DNA of 64,000 bases from Luteibacter aegosomaticola (lineage in GTDB: Bacteria > Pseudomonadota > Gammaproteobacteria > Xanthomonadales > Rhodanobacteraceae): positions 4,872,001 through 4,936,000 of the forward strand of contig NZ_CP095741.1 of assembly GCF_023078475.1 (NCBI RefSeq), written 5' to 3'. Made by a program: the position numbers and the translations under genes. Each line of letters starts with the position of its first letter. The first letter of the stretch is position 1. Below the pieces are notes generated by a model. It was not told the origin of the DNA and did not search any database. It saw only the letters and a program-made list of their open reading frames with translations. Shown here piece after piece: positions 34,406-41,560 of this stretch.

Positions 34406-34518
34406 TTGCCATAGGCGTGGGGTAGCTGCAGAGTGTCTTCACTACTCTCCCTCTGTGCGCGCAGCATTGCGAAGGTGCTTAGGGCTCAAAACACCGGCTT
34501 CGGCCGGTGTTTTCTTTT
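34406..34518 (+). ncRNA. Putative small RNA gene, copy 2
   Basis: Candidate -35 TTGCCA (34406-34411), 17-base spacer and weak -10-like CAGAGT (34429-34434) precede CCCT (34449-34452), which pairs with AGGG (34481-34484). They enclose CGCA-GCAT-TGCG (34460-34471). The same terminator stem (34488-34513) ends it. Relative to copy 1, the fourth stem pair changes from C-G to T-A on both sides, which supports a conserved RNA structure. The end of the convergent aldo/keto reductase gene (34518) lies directly behind it. Confidence 0.55.
34488..34518. terminator. Bidirectional-looking intrinsic terminator
   Basis: AAAACACCGGC-TTCG-GCCGGTGTTTT repeats the stem of copy 1 exactly. Because the stem is flanked by A-run and T-run it can end transcription from both sides: the putative small RNA (plus) and the aldo/keto reductase (minus), whose stop is at 34518. 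Confidence 0.8.
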
Positions 34519-35324
34519 CAGTCGTCCCAAACCGGCGCCAGCCCTTCCGGATTCACCTCACGACCATTCCGCTCAAGCATGCCGATGGCGGCCATGTCTT
34601 CGTGGGAGAGCTCGAGATCCTGCGCCAACAGGTTGCTCGCGAGGTTCTCACGGCGGGTGGACGACGGAATCACCGCGTACCCAAGCTGCATGGCCCAGGC
34701 CAGCGCTACCTGTGCCACAGTGGCTTCGTACTTCTGCGCGATACGTGCCAGCACTGGATCGGACAGCACCTTGCCGTAGCCGAGGGTCATGTACGAGGTG
34801 ACCGGGATGCCTCGTGAGGCCAGGAAGGCCACCAGCTTGTGGTTCTGCAGGTACGGGCTCAGTTCGATCTGGTTGGTCGCCAGTTCCCCCTCGCCCACCA
34901 CGCCGATGGCGCGTCGCGTCTGTTCGATGTTGAAGTTGCTGATGCCGATGGCACGGGTGAGCCCGCGGGCCTTCGCATCCGCGAGTGCTTCGACGGTTTT
35001 CTCCAGCGGCACGGCATGGCCAGGCGCCGGCCAATGGATCAGGGTGAGGTCGACGCGGTCGGTGCGCAGCTTGGCGAGGCTTTCTTCCAGGCTGGCGGCG
35101 AGCTGGTCCGGAGCGTAATGGTCCGTCCAGATCTTGGTGGTGAGGTACAGCGAATCGCGTGAGACGCCCGAATGGGCGATGGCATGGCCGATCTCGGCCT
35201 CATTGCCGTAGATCTGCGCGGTGTCGATGGCGCGGTAGCCGAGCTCCAGGCCCATGCTGACGCTATCGATGACAGCCTGGCCGGTCAGGCGGAAGGTACC
35301 GAGGCCGAAGCGGGGAAGTGACAT
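34518..35324 (-). CDS. Aldo/keto reductase (2,5-diketo-gluconate reductase-like)
   Basis: This 268-residue protein has the family tetrad: Asp and Tyr in [20 protein letters not shown], Lys in YLTTKIW, and His in [16 protein letters not shown]-terminal [20 protein letters not shown] is the NADPH phosphate-binding loop. The YafB/DkgB branch is the closest by pattern, which reduces methylglyoxal and diketogluconate. It is divergent from a LysR gene at 35426, a common arrangement for dkgB, with an AT-rich inverted repeat between. Confidence 0.9.
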   Translation of the reverse strand: MSLPRFGLGTFRLTGQAVIDSVSMGLELGYRAIDTAQIYGNEAEIGHAIAHSGVSRDSLYLTTKIWTDHYAPDQLAASLEESLAKLRTDRVDLTLIHWPAPGHAVPLEKTVEALADAKARGLTRAIGISNFNIEQTRRAIGVVGEGELATNQIELSPYLQNHKLVAFLASRGIPVTSYMTLGYGKVLSDPVLARIAQKYEATVAQVALAWAMQLGYAVIPSSTRRENLASNLLAQDLELSHEDMAAIGMLERNGREVNPEGLAPVWDD

Positions 35325-35372
35325 GACGCGAGTTCCTCAAGGAGTGCGGATGGCGCCATTGTCCGGGGCTTA

Positions 35373-35387
35373 CTTTTGCCAAAAAAG
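35373..35387. promoter_or_regulatory. Candidate LysR site CTTTT-N5-AAAAG
   Basis: The inverted repeat CTTTT-GCCAA-AAAAG has the T-N11-A shape of LysR boxes and lies mid-way between the divergent aldo/keto reductase and LysR genes. Confidence 0.4.
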
Positions 35388-35425
35388 CCGCGTATAAGCG
35401 AATCACACTTTCCGTGAACGCAACG

Positions 35426-36328
35426 ATGAACATCACGCTCGACGAGATCCAGAACTTCATCGCCGTGATCGATACCGGCTCGATCACCAGCGCCGCTCAG
35501 CAGCTCGACCAGACCGTCTCCGCGGCGAGCCGCACGCTGGGCCGTCTTGAGCAGAAGCTGCAGACCACGCTTATCCGCCGTACCACGCGGCGTATCGAGC
35601 TGACTGACGAAGGTGAAGCCTTCCTCGAACGCGCACGCGACATCGTCGCTGCGGTAGAAGGCGCGGAAGAAGCCATGGCCACCCGGCGTGCACGCCCGGC
35701 GGGCCGGCTGCGCATCGATGCGGCGACGCCGTTCATGCTGCATGTCGTCGCGCCACTGGTCGGCGGCTATCGCGAACGCTTCCCCGATGTGGAACTGGAG
35801 CTTCACACCAGCGAGGGCTACATCGATCTGCTCGAACGGCGCACCGATGTGGCGCTGCGCATCGGCCGCCTGAAAGATTCGACGCTGCATGCCAAACCCA
35901 TCGGCAGCAGCCGTATCCGCTTGTTTGCGAGCCCGGCGTACCTGGAGAAGCACGGCGTACCACGCAAAGCAGACGATCTGGCAAAACACACCCTGCTTGG
36001 TTTCACCGAGCCCGATTCACTCAATGAATGGCCGATCCTCGACGCGAAGCGCCAGCCCGTGCACATCAGGCCTACGATCGCGTCGTCCAGCGGCGAAACG
36101 TTGCGCCACCTGGCTCTCGCGGGCAACGGCATCGCGTGCCTCTCCGATTTCATGACGTGGCAGGATCGCCACGCAGGGACGCTCGTCGAAGTGTTGCCGA
36201 AACAGAACATCGAACATCGCCAGCCGATCAATGCGGTGTACTACCGCAACACCGCTATTTCCGCGCGCATCGCATCGTTCGTGAATTACCTTGCGGAAGC
36301 CATAGGCGAAAACGGCTTCGATCGCTGA
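35426..36328 (+). CDS. LysR-family transcriptional regulator
   Basis: This 300-residue regulator has an N-terminal helix-turn-helix (MNITLDEIQNFIAVIDTGSI and SAAQQLDQTVSAASRTLGRL) and an effector domain (about 88-295). The ATG at 35426 matches the usual beginning of this branch; GTG at 35414 gives four more residues and cannot be excluded. It is divergent from the aldo/keto reductase, its probable target, as seen for YafC/DkgB pairs. Confidence 0.9.
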   Translation: MNITLDEIQNFIAVIDTGSITSAAQQLDQTVSAASRTLGRLEQKLQTTLIRRTTRRIELTDEGEAFLERARDIVAAVEGAEEAMATRRARPAGRLRIDAATPFMLHVVAPLVGGYRERFPDVELELHTSEGYIDLLERRTDVALRIGRLKDSTLHAKPIGSSRIRLFASPAYLEKHGVPRKADDLAKHTLLGFTEPDSLNEWPILDAKRQPVHIRPTIASSSGETLRHLALAGNGIACLSDFMTWQDRHAGTLVEVLPKQNIEHRQPINAVYYRNTAISARIASFVNYLAEAIGENGFDR

Positions 36329-36466
36329 ACAAACGATTGATAAGTCCCGAAGCGTGACCGTGGTCGCACTTCAAAGCGCATAAATGTCCCGCATGCGTCA
36401 CGTTACGCAGCAAGAATGTTGTGGCTCGCGAACAGGGGACTTCGTTTCCATTTGGGGATAAAAACC

Positions 36467-37237
36467 ATGTTCAAACGCCATGCGCGCGCTTTCTGCGCCG
36501 TTGTAGTCTTTGTGCTCGCCGGTGCGGCACACGCTTCGGATACCTCGTGCCCGCAGTTGTTCCAGGGCTCGCAAGCACCGGATCTCGTTGATTCATCGCT
36601 TGCCGAACGCACCACCACGCTTTGCTTCGATGCGTATTCACTGATCGCATCGGGCGTCACCAAGGGCCCGCTGTGGTCCGCGGAACATCTCACCGCGCAA
36701 CAGATCGACGATGCGTCGAATACGCCGCGCAAAGATGCATTCCACGCGGAAACCGGCATTCCTGAGGAAGACCGCTCCGAACTCGCCGACTACAAAGGCA
36801 GTGGTTACGACCGTGGCCACATGACGCCGAGCGGCGATGAGCCCAATGCCACCGCGCAGCGCGAGAGCTTCTCGCTGGCGAACATGGTGCCGCAGAACCA
36901 CACGCTGAACACCGGCAAGTGGGAGCGGATCGAGACCAGCCTGCGCAACATGGTGTCGGAGGATGGCGAGATCTACGTCGTGACGGGTCCGGGCTTCGAT
37001 GGCGCGACACCGGATACGATCGGCAGCGATGCCGTCGTGGTCCCGAATTACACGTGGAAGGCGATCTACGACCCGGCCCAGGGCGGTGCGGCTGCGTGGC
37101 GTTGCACGAACGTGGATACGCCGGTGTGCACGGTGGTGTCGATTGACAGCATCAGTGACGAGACTGGGATTGATCCGTTCCCGGCCTTGAGTAGCAGCAT
37201 TAAGGCGAAGGCGATTTCGCTGCCGCTGCCGAATTGA
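36467..37237 (+). CDS. Secreted DNA/RNA non-specific endonuclease (NucA/Serratia nuclease family)
   Basis: The 256-residue protein has a signal peptide (MFKRHARAFCAVVVFVLAGA..., cut after AHA-S) and the beta-beta-alpha metal nuclease signature YDRGHMTPSGDEPNAT. This contains the catalytic DRGH motif. FSLANMVPQNHTLNTGKWER supplies the Asn that binds Mg. GGGGATAAAAACC before the ATG sets the start. It degrades DNA and RNA outside the cytoplasm, perhaps for phosphate or against extracellular DNA. Four Cys could form disulfides. No immunity gene is adjacent. Confidence 0.92.
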   Translation: MFKRHARAFCAVVVFVLAGAAHASDTSCPQLFQGSQAPDLVDSSLAERTTTLCFDAYSLIASGVTKGPLWSAEHLTAQQIDDASNTPRKDAFHAETGIPEEDRSELADYKGSGYDRGHMTPSGDEPNATAQRESFSLANMVPQNHTLNTGKWERIETSLRNMVSEDGEIYVVTGPGFDGATPDTIGSDAVVVPNYTWKAIYDPAQGGAAAWRCTNVDTPVCTVVSIDSISDETGIDPFPALSSSIKAKAISLPLPN

Positions 37238-37250
37238 AGGGGTGAGGGGG

Positions 37251-37290
37251 TCGCGCGCAAGCGCGCTCCTACAGGAGCGTGCTTGCGTGC
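37251..37290. repeat. Two REP copies, head to head and overlapping
   Basis: A reverse REP (37251-37273) runs directly into a degenerate forward copy (37270-37290, TACAGGAGCGTGCTTGCGTG). Together they separate the convergent endonuclease and L,D-transpeptidase genes. Confidence 0.8.
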
Positions 37291-37293
37291 TGA

Positions 37294-38331
37294 TTAGGGG
37301 GCGTGGTCGGGCGGGTTGGAATCGATGACCTGGAGCTTGGGGCCCGTGGTCGAGGGCAGGATGCGCTCGTCGGTGGCGAGCAGCACATCGCCAGGCTTGA
37401 GTTCGGGGAGGATCTTTTCCATGAACTCGCGCGGGGCGGCGACGCGATCGGCGAGTGCTTCGTCGACGACCTTTCCGGCTTCCTCACCATGGCCCGGAAT
37501 GCCGATGGTGATCCAGTTCGGCATGCGCAGGCCTTCGCGCGTGGGTGAGTTGGCCATGTAGCCGGCGGCGACGATGTACGCGTGAGTGCCGACGAGCGGG
37601 TTAGCGACCTCAACCTTCGCACGGCCGATCTCGATGCCATTGCGGAGCACGATGACGCGTTGGTCGGGCACGCTGAGCACCATGGAGATCGGACCCGTGG
37701 GCGAAGCGTCCGGGTTCCAGCTGTACATGTCACCGTTCATCAACGGCGCCACAGCGAGATCCTTGCCGTTGCGCGGATCGATCGGGATTACCGCACTCGG
37801 GTGCACCACGGTGACCGGCGCCGTGCCTTCTTCGGCCACCACGACCGTCATGCCCATGTTGGTCGCGGCGAACAGCAGCTTCGCGAACTCGGTAGGCATG
37901 TGCACGCAGCCGTGCGATTCCGGGTAACCCGGCAGGCCGCCCGCATGCAGGGCGACACCATCCCACGTGAGGCGCTGCTGATAAGGCATGGGCGCCGCGT
38001 TGTAGACGTTGGACTTATGGTCCTTGTCCTTCTGCAGGATGGTGAAGACGCCTGTCGGTGTCTCGTGGCCCTTCTTGCCGGTGCTCACCGTAGTGACGCC
38101 GACGAGGATGCCGTTGCGGTACGCGTACGCGCGCTGCTCGGTCAGGCTGACGACGACCGCCATCGGGCCAGGAGCCATCGGCGCGCCGCCCCAGATCCAC
38201 TCGCCGGCTTTCAGCGTCGAGGGCGGCGTATCCGCGGGGCTCGACTGTTTCGCACCCCAAGTGGGCACGGCGGCGCTGACGGGGGCGGCGAGGGCCAGGA
38301 ACAAGGCCACGCTGGCGAGCAGGCGGGTCAT
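37294..38331 (-). CDS. L,D-transpeptidase (YkuD domain)
   Basis: The 345-residue periplasmic protein has a signal peptide (MTRLLASVALFLALAAPVSA) and a YkuD domain (about 55-175). The catalytic motif GYPESHGCVHMPTEFAKLLF contains His, Gly-Cys and the nucleophile Cys. These enzymes form 3-3 peptidoglycan cross-links or attach lipoproteins. A second region (about 195-320, LSVPDQRVIVLRNGIEIGRA) repeats the YkuD strand pattern but lacks the SHGC motif, so it is a degenerate tandem copy. It overlaps the upstream monooxygenase gene by four bases. Confidence 0.88.
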   Translation of the reverse strand: MTRLLASVALFLALAAPVSAAVPTWGAKQSSPADTPPSTLKAGEWIWGGAPMAPGPMAVVVSLTEQRAYAYRNGILVGVTTVSTGKKGHETPTGVFTILQKDKDHKSNVYNAAPMPYQQRLTWDGVALHAGGLPGYPESHGCVHMPTEFAKLLFAATNMGMTVVVAEEGTAPVTVVHPSAVIPIDPRNGKDLAVAPLMNGDMYSWNPDASPTGPISMVLSVPDQRVIVLRNGIEIGRAKVEVANPLVGTHAYIVAAGYMANSPTREGLRMPNWITIGIPGHGEEAGKVVDEALADRVAAPREFMEKILPELKPGDVLLATDERILPSTTGPKLQVIDSNPPDHAP

Positions 38332-39575
38332 TCGGTAACTCCCTGAGGGCTTTGGGCGTCGAGGGTACTGCCTTCACCCGGTACGCCGCCCTCATCCAAA
38401 GGTAGGGTCGGGCGGTGACCGGCTTCACCCGTGAGGATACTCAGCATGGCGGAGCGTGCGCCCGGCGTGCGTGCCAGCGGGCCGAAAACGGCATCGCGCG
38501 CCCAGCCCAGGGGTGTATAGCCTGACTGGAATATCGGCGTGAGCCAGCGGCTCATGCGTTGGTAGATGCGTACATGCGCGTGGCGTTGCTTGCGGTAAGC
38601 CGCCAGTGCCGCCGCGAGATCGGCGTGCGCGGCGAGGGCATCGGCAAGCGCGGCGGCGTCGAGCAGCGCCATGTTCACGCCCTGGCCCAGCTGCGGGCTC
38701 ATGGCGTGCGCGGCATCGCCGATGACGACGAGGCGTTCATGGTGCGGGGCCTTCAGCACGACGTCGCGGTAGCGGGCGCGATTGAGTTGGTCAGCGTGTT
38801 CAAGATGCGCAAGATGGGGCGATATCTCGGGCCAGATGCCATGCACCGCGGCTTTCATCGCCGCGACGCCTGCATCGTCGAACGCATCGACCTGATCGCC
38901 CGGCAGGCTCCAGTAGAAGGTGATCCAGCGGCCTTCATGGCCGGGGCGCGTGCCCACGGGGAGCATGCCGATCATGGCGCGCGTGCCGGCATAACGTTGC
39001 AGCAGCGTCGTGGGCGCGTGCCAATCGTCGACGCGCAGGAGACACCACACCGCACCCCACGTGTAGAGCTTCTCCCGGCGCACGTTGCCGGTGCACTGCG
39101 GGCGCACGGCGGAATGCGCGCCATCGGCGGCGATTACCAGATCGAAGGGGCCGTGGAAGCCGCCCGCGTCATCGAGCAGTTCGTGGGTATGGTCGTCGTA
39201 CTGGGTGATGCGCACGCCTGTACGCACCCTCGTTGCATCCGCATGCGCACCGCGCAGCATCTCGAATAGCGCGCCGCGGGTCATGCCAAGGCCAAAGCAG
39301 CCTTCACGGCGATCCGCGTAGCGCATATCCATCACTGCGCGGCCGCGCGGGGTGTGGCCCTTCAGCTCGTCGATGCGCTGGCCCAACGCCAGGGCCTTAT
39401 CGGCCAGACCCATGCGGCCGAGCACCGCCAACCCCGTGGGCTGGAGCAGGAACCCTGCCCCTACCGGCCCAAGCGACGGGCTCTTCTCGAAAACGGTAAC
39501 CTGATGGCCTTGGGCGGAGAGCAGGATCGCACTGGCCTGCCCCGCTGTTCCGTAGCCCACGATAGCGATTTTCAT
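38328..39575 (-). CDS. FAD-dependent monooxygenase
   Basis: The 415-residue protein has the class A flavoprotein motifs: MKIAIVGYGTAGQASAILLS (FAD Rossmann), DLVIAADGAHSAVRPQ (DG motif) and VVIGDAAHAMSPQLGQGVNM (GD motif). It belongs to the PHBH-like hydroxylase fold, and its substrate is probably an aromatic compound. GGGAGG upstream of the ATG at 39575 is a clear ribosome site; the open frame beyond it (to 40232) is antisense to GST and not coding. It is divergent from GST and coupled to the L,D-transpeptidase by a four-base overlap, an unexpected pairing. Confidence 0.9.
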   Translation of the reverse strand: MKIAIVGYGTAGQASAILLSAQGHQVTVFEKSPSLGPVGAGFLLQPTGLAVLGRMGLADKALALGQRIDELKGHTPRGRAVMDMRYADRREGCFGLGMTRGALFEMLRGAHADATRVRTGVRITQYDDHTHELLDDAGGFHGPFDLVIAADGAHSAVRPQCTGNVRREKLYTWGAVWCLLRVDDWHAPTTLLQRYAGTRAMIGMLPVGTRPGHEGRWITFYWSLPGDQVDAFDDAGVAAMKAAVHGIWPEISPHLAHLEHADQLNRARYRDVVLKAPHHERLVVIGDAAHAMSPQLGQGVNMALLDAAALADALAAHADLAAALAAYRKQRHAHVRIYQRMSRWLTPIFQSGYTPLGWARDAVFGPLARTPGARSAMLSILTGEAGHRPTLPLDEGGVPGEGSTLDAQSPQGVTE

Positions 39576-39677
39576 GGCACCTCCCTGTTCGTGCCGAGCA
39601 TAGCAAGGCGCATTGTCGAAAACGCCCCGGCCCGTTCGACGAGGTAGAGAACCCCCGTCCAAAGCGAGGATCCGCCC

Positions 39678-40337
39678 GTGACGCTGAAGCTTTACGCCCA
39701 CCCGTTCTCGTCGTACTGCCAGAAGGCCCTGATCGCCCTGTACGAAAACGGCACGCCGTTCGAGTGGAAGATGCTTTCGCACGACAAGCCGGAGATTTAC
39801 GCGGAGTTCGCCGAACTTTGGCCGCTCCGTCGCTTCCCGGTACTGGTGGATGGGAAGCGGGTGGTGACGGAGGCCAGCACCATCATCGAGCACCTGCAGC
39901 TGTACCACCCAGGGCCCGTGCGGCTCCTGCCCGAAGACCGTAAAGCGGCCCTCGAGGTGCGCAACCTCGATCGCTTTTTCGATAACTACATCTCCACGCC
40001 ACTGCAGGCGATCGTCGCTGATGCCCTGCGCCCCTCGCACCAGCGCGACCCGTACGGGGTCGCCCAGTACCGCAGCCAGCTCGATACGGCCTACGGCTGG
40101 CTCGATCCGTACCTGGCAGGCCGCACCTGGGCGGTGGGCGAGCACTTCACCCTGGCTGATGGCAGCGCGGCACCCTCGCTGTTCTACGCCGACTGGACGC
40201 ACCCGATCGATGCGCGCTTCGCGCATATCCACGCTTACCGCCGCAGGCTGTTGGAAAGGCCTTCGTTCGCACGGGCCGTCGACGAAGCCCGCCCCTACCG
40301 CGCGCTCTTCCCCCTCGGCGCGCCCGATCGCGATTGA
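39678..40337 (+). CDS. Glutathione S-transferase
   Basis: This 219-residue protein has a thioredoxin-fold N-terminal domain (about 1-80: LKLYAHPFSSYCQKALIALY, FPVLVDGKRVVTEASTIIEH) and an all-helical C-terminal domain (about 90-210). The SSYCQK segment supplies the active Ser/Cys that binds glutathione. The GTG start is supported by GAGG eight bases upstream. It is followed closely by the DUF899 gene in the same direction, likely one operon for stress or detoxification. Confidence 0.9.
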   Translation: MTLKLYAHPFSSYCQKALIALYENGTPFEWKMLSHDKPEIYAEFAELWPLRRFPVLVDGKRVVTEASTIIEHLQLYHPGPVRLLPEDRKAALEVRNLDRFFDNYISTPLQAIVADALRPSHQRDPYGVAQYRSQLDTAYGWLDPYLAGRTWAVGEHFTLADGSAAPSLFYADWTHPIDARFAHIHAYRRRLLERPSFARAVDEARPYRALFPLGAPDRD

Positions 40338-40351
40338 ACAGGAGACACGCC

Positions 40352-41050
40352 ATGAGTGCCCAACCGCTGGTTCCCGCCGCCGAACTCGCCGCGCGTAGCC
40401 CCACGCGCATGCCGAACGAGAGCGCCGCCTACCGCGCCGCGCGAACGGCCCTGCTCGCCCAGGAAATCGAATTGCGCCGGCAGATCGAGCGCGTCGCTGA
40501 ACTGCGCCGCGCGCTGCCGCCCGGTGGCGAAGTGACCGGTGATTACCAGTTCATCGGTGCCGACGGCCCGGTCGATTTAAAGGGCCTGTTCGGGGACAAG
40601 CAGACCCTGGTGACGTATAGCTGGATGTACGGTCCGGAACGCGAGAATCCGTGTCCCATGTGCACCTCGCTGCTGTCCTCCTGGGATGGCGAGGCCCGCG
40701 ATATCGAACAGAACGTGGCGCTGGTGGTGATCTCTCGCTCACCGGTGCAACGCATGCAAGAGTTCGCACGCAAGCGCGGTTGGCAGCACCTGCGCTTCTT
40801 CACCGATGCCAACGGCAACTTCAGCCGTGACTACCAGGCGCTCGTCGACGGCAACGATATCCCTGCCTTCAACGTGTTCACCCGGCGCGATGGCACGCTG
40901 CGCCACTTCTGGGCGGGCGAAATGGGCTTCGAGACGATGGATCCGGGCCAGGACCCGCGCGGCGCCCCGGACCTGATGCCGCTATGGACGGTGCTGGATT
41001 GCACGCCCGAGGGGCGCAAGCCGGACTGGTATCCGAAGCTGGAGTACTGA
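40352..41050 (+). CDS. DUF899 thioredoxin-like protein
   Basis: The 232-residue protein shows the DUF899 layout: ELRRQIERVAELRRALPPGG, then FGDKQTLVTYSWMYGPEREN, CPMCTSLLSSWDGEARDIEQ and a C-terminal FWAGEMGFE. The CPMC pair resembles a peroxiredoxin/thioredoxin site. The function is unknown; an antioxidant role is plausible. AGGAGAC before ATG 40352 sets the start, and the 14-bp gap to GST suggests one operon. Confidence 0.88.
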   Translation: MSAQPLVPAAELAARSPTRMPNESAAYRAARTALLAQEIELRRQIERVAELRRALPPGGEVTGDYQFIGADGPVDLKGLFGDKQTLVTYSWMYGPERENPCPMCTSLLSSWDGEARDIEQNVALVVISRSPVQRMQEFARKRGWQHLRFFTDANGNFSRDYQALVDGNDIPAFNVFTRRDGTLRHFWAGEMGFETMDPGQDPRGAPDLMPLWTVLDCTPEGRKPDWYPKLEY

Positions 41051-41065
41051 GGTCGAGCCAGCTCT

Positions 41066-41134
41066 TGTAGGAGCGCGCTTGCGCGCGATCCCAGGTCGCC
41101 GCGAGCACCCATCGCGCGCAAGCGCGCTCCTACA
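41066..41134. repeat. Inverted pair of REP elements
   Basis: A forward REP (41066-41089) and its exact reverse complement (41111-41134) face each other with a 21-base spacer, just upstream of the arsR promoter region. Confidence 0.9.
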
Positions 41135-41144
41135 ACAGCCGGGC

Positions 41145-41176
41145 TTGACCTGGGCGGAGACTTGCGGTTAGATAAT
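41145..41176 (+). promoter_or_regulatory. Candidate promoter of arsR-type gene
   Basis: TTGACC (41145-41150) matches five of six -35 positions and GATAAT (41171-41176) five of six -10 positions, with a long 20-base spacer. The palindromic operator begins right at the -10 end. Confidence 0.4.
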
Positions 41177-41191
41177 TAGCAACTTTGCTAA
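41176..41191. promoter_or_regulatory. Perfect palindromic operator TTAGCAA-CT-TTGCTAA
   Basis: The perfect seven-base arms lie between the putative -10 and the ArsR start codon (41206), so bound repressor would block transcription. This is the usual autoregulatory position for ArsR/SmtB proteins. Confidence 0.65.
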
Positions 41192-41205
41192 ATAGCGAAT
41201 TACGC

Positions 41206-41526
41206 ATGGCCATCGACCAGGTTTTCGAAGCCCTTGCCTCCCGGCCGCGCCGGGAGATCCTGGCTTACCTGTCCGCCACCGAGATGACCGCCGGCGAGAT
41301 CGCCAGCCGCTTCGACATGAGCGCGCCCTCCATTTCGCGGCACCTCTCGGTGCTCGAGGCGGCCGGCCTGGTCAGCAGCGAGAAGCGTGGCCAGTTCGTG
41401 GTCTACCAGCTCAACCGGGATAGCCTGGTGAATACGCTCACGGGTTTTGCCTTCGAGATCTGCCCGGTCGGCAAGCCGCTCAAGCGTGAATCGCGCCGCC
41501 TGGCCGCCAAGAAAACCACCGGCTGA
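41206..41526 (+). CDS. ArsR-family transcriptional regulator (SdpR-like, metal-independent)
   Basis: This 106-residue protein has the ArsR winged helix (FEALASRPRREILAYLSATE, GEIASRFDMSAPSISRHLSV, LEAAGLVSSEKRGQFVVYQL). It lacks the Cys motif of metal-sensing ArsR proteins in helix 3; its one Cys is near the C-terminus (FEICPVGK), so another signal is likely. ATG 41206 is chosen; the TTG at 41185 lies inside the operator. The cupin-DUF2867 gene is 34 bp downstream and co-oriented. Confidence 0.9.
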   Translation: MAIDQVFEALASRPRREILAYLSATEMTAGEIASRFDMSAPSISRHLSVLEAAGLVSSEKRGQFVVYQLNRDSLVNTLTGFAFEICPVGKPLKRESRRLAAKKTTG

Positions 41527-41560
41527 TCCGCGCCGGCGCCATCGGGAAAGGGGAGTTTCC

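Noticed and set aside
33534..34518. The repeats around the NYN gene considered as insertion-sequence ends
   Set aside because: They are direct, not inverted, contain promoter-like and terminator parts, and there is no transposase; the RNA-gene explanation fits better.
36467..37237. Endonuclease considered as a bacteriocin with immunity gene
   Set aside because: It has a signal peptide, no toxin delivery domain, and no small immunity-like gene next to it.
39576..40232. 219-codon upstream extension of the FAD monooxygenase
   Set aside because: It runs antisense to the GST gene and lies before a clear ribosome site and FAD-binding start at 39575.
41185..41205. TTG start for the ArsR protein
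   Set aside because: It lies within the perfect operator palindrome; ATG at 41206 fits the family start.
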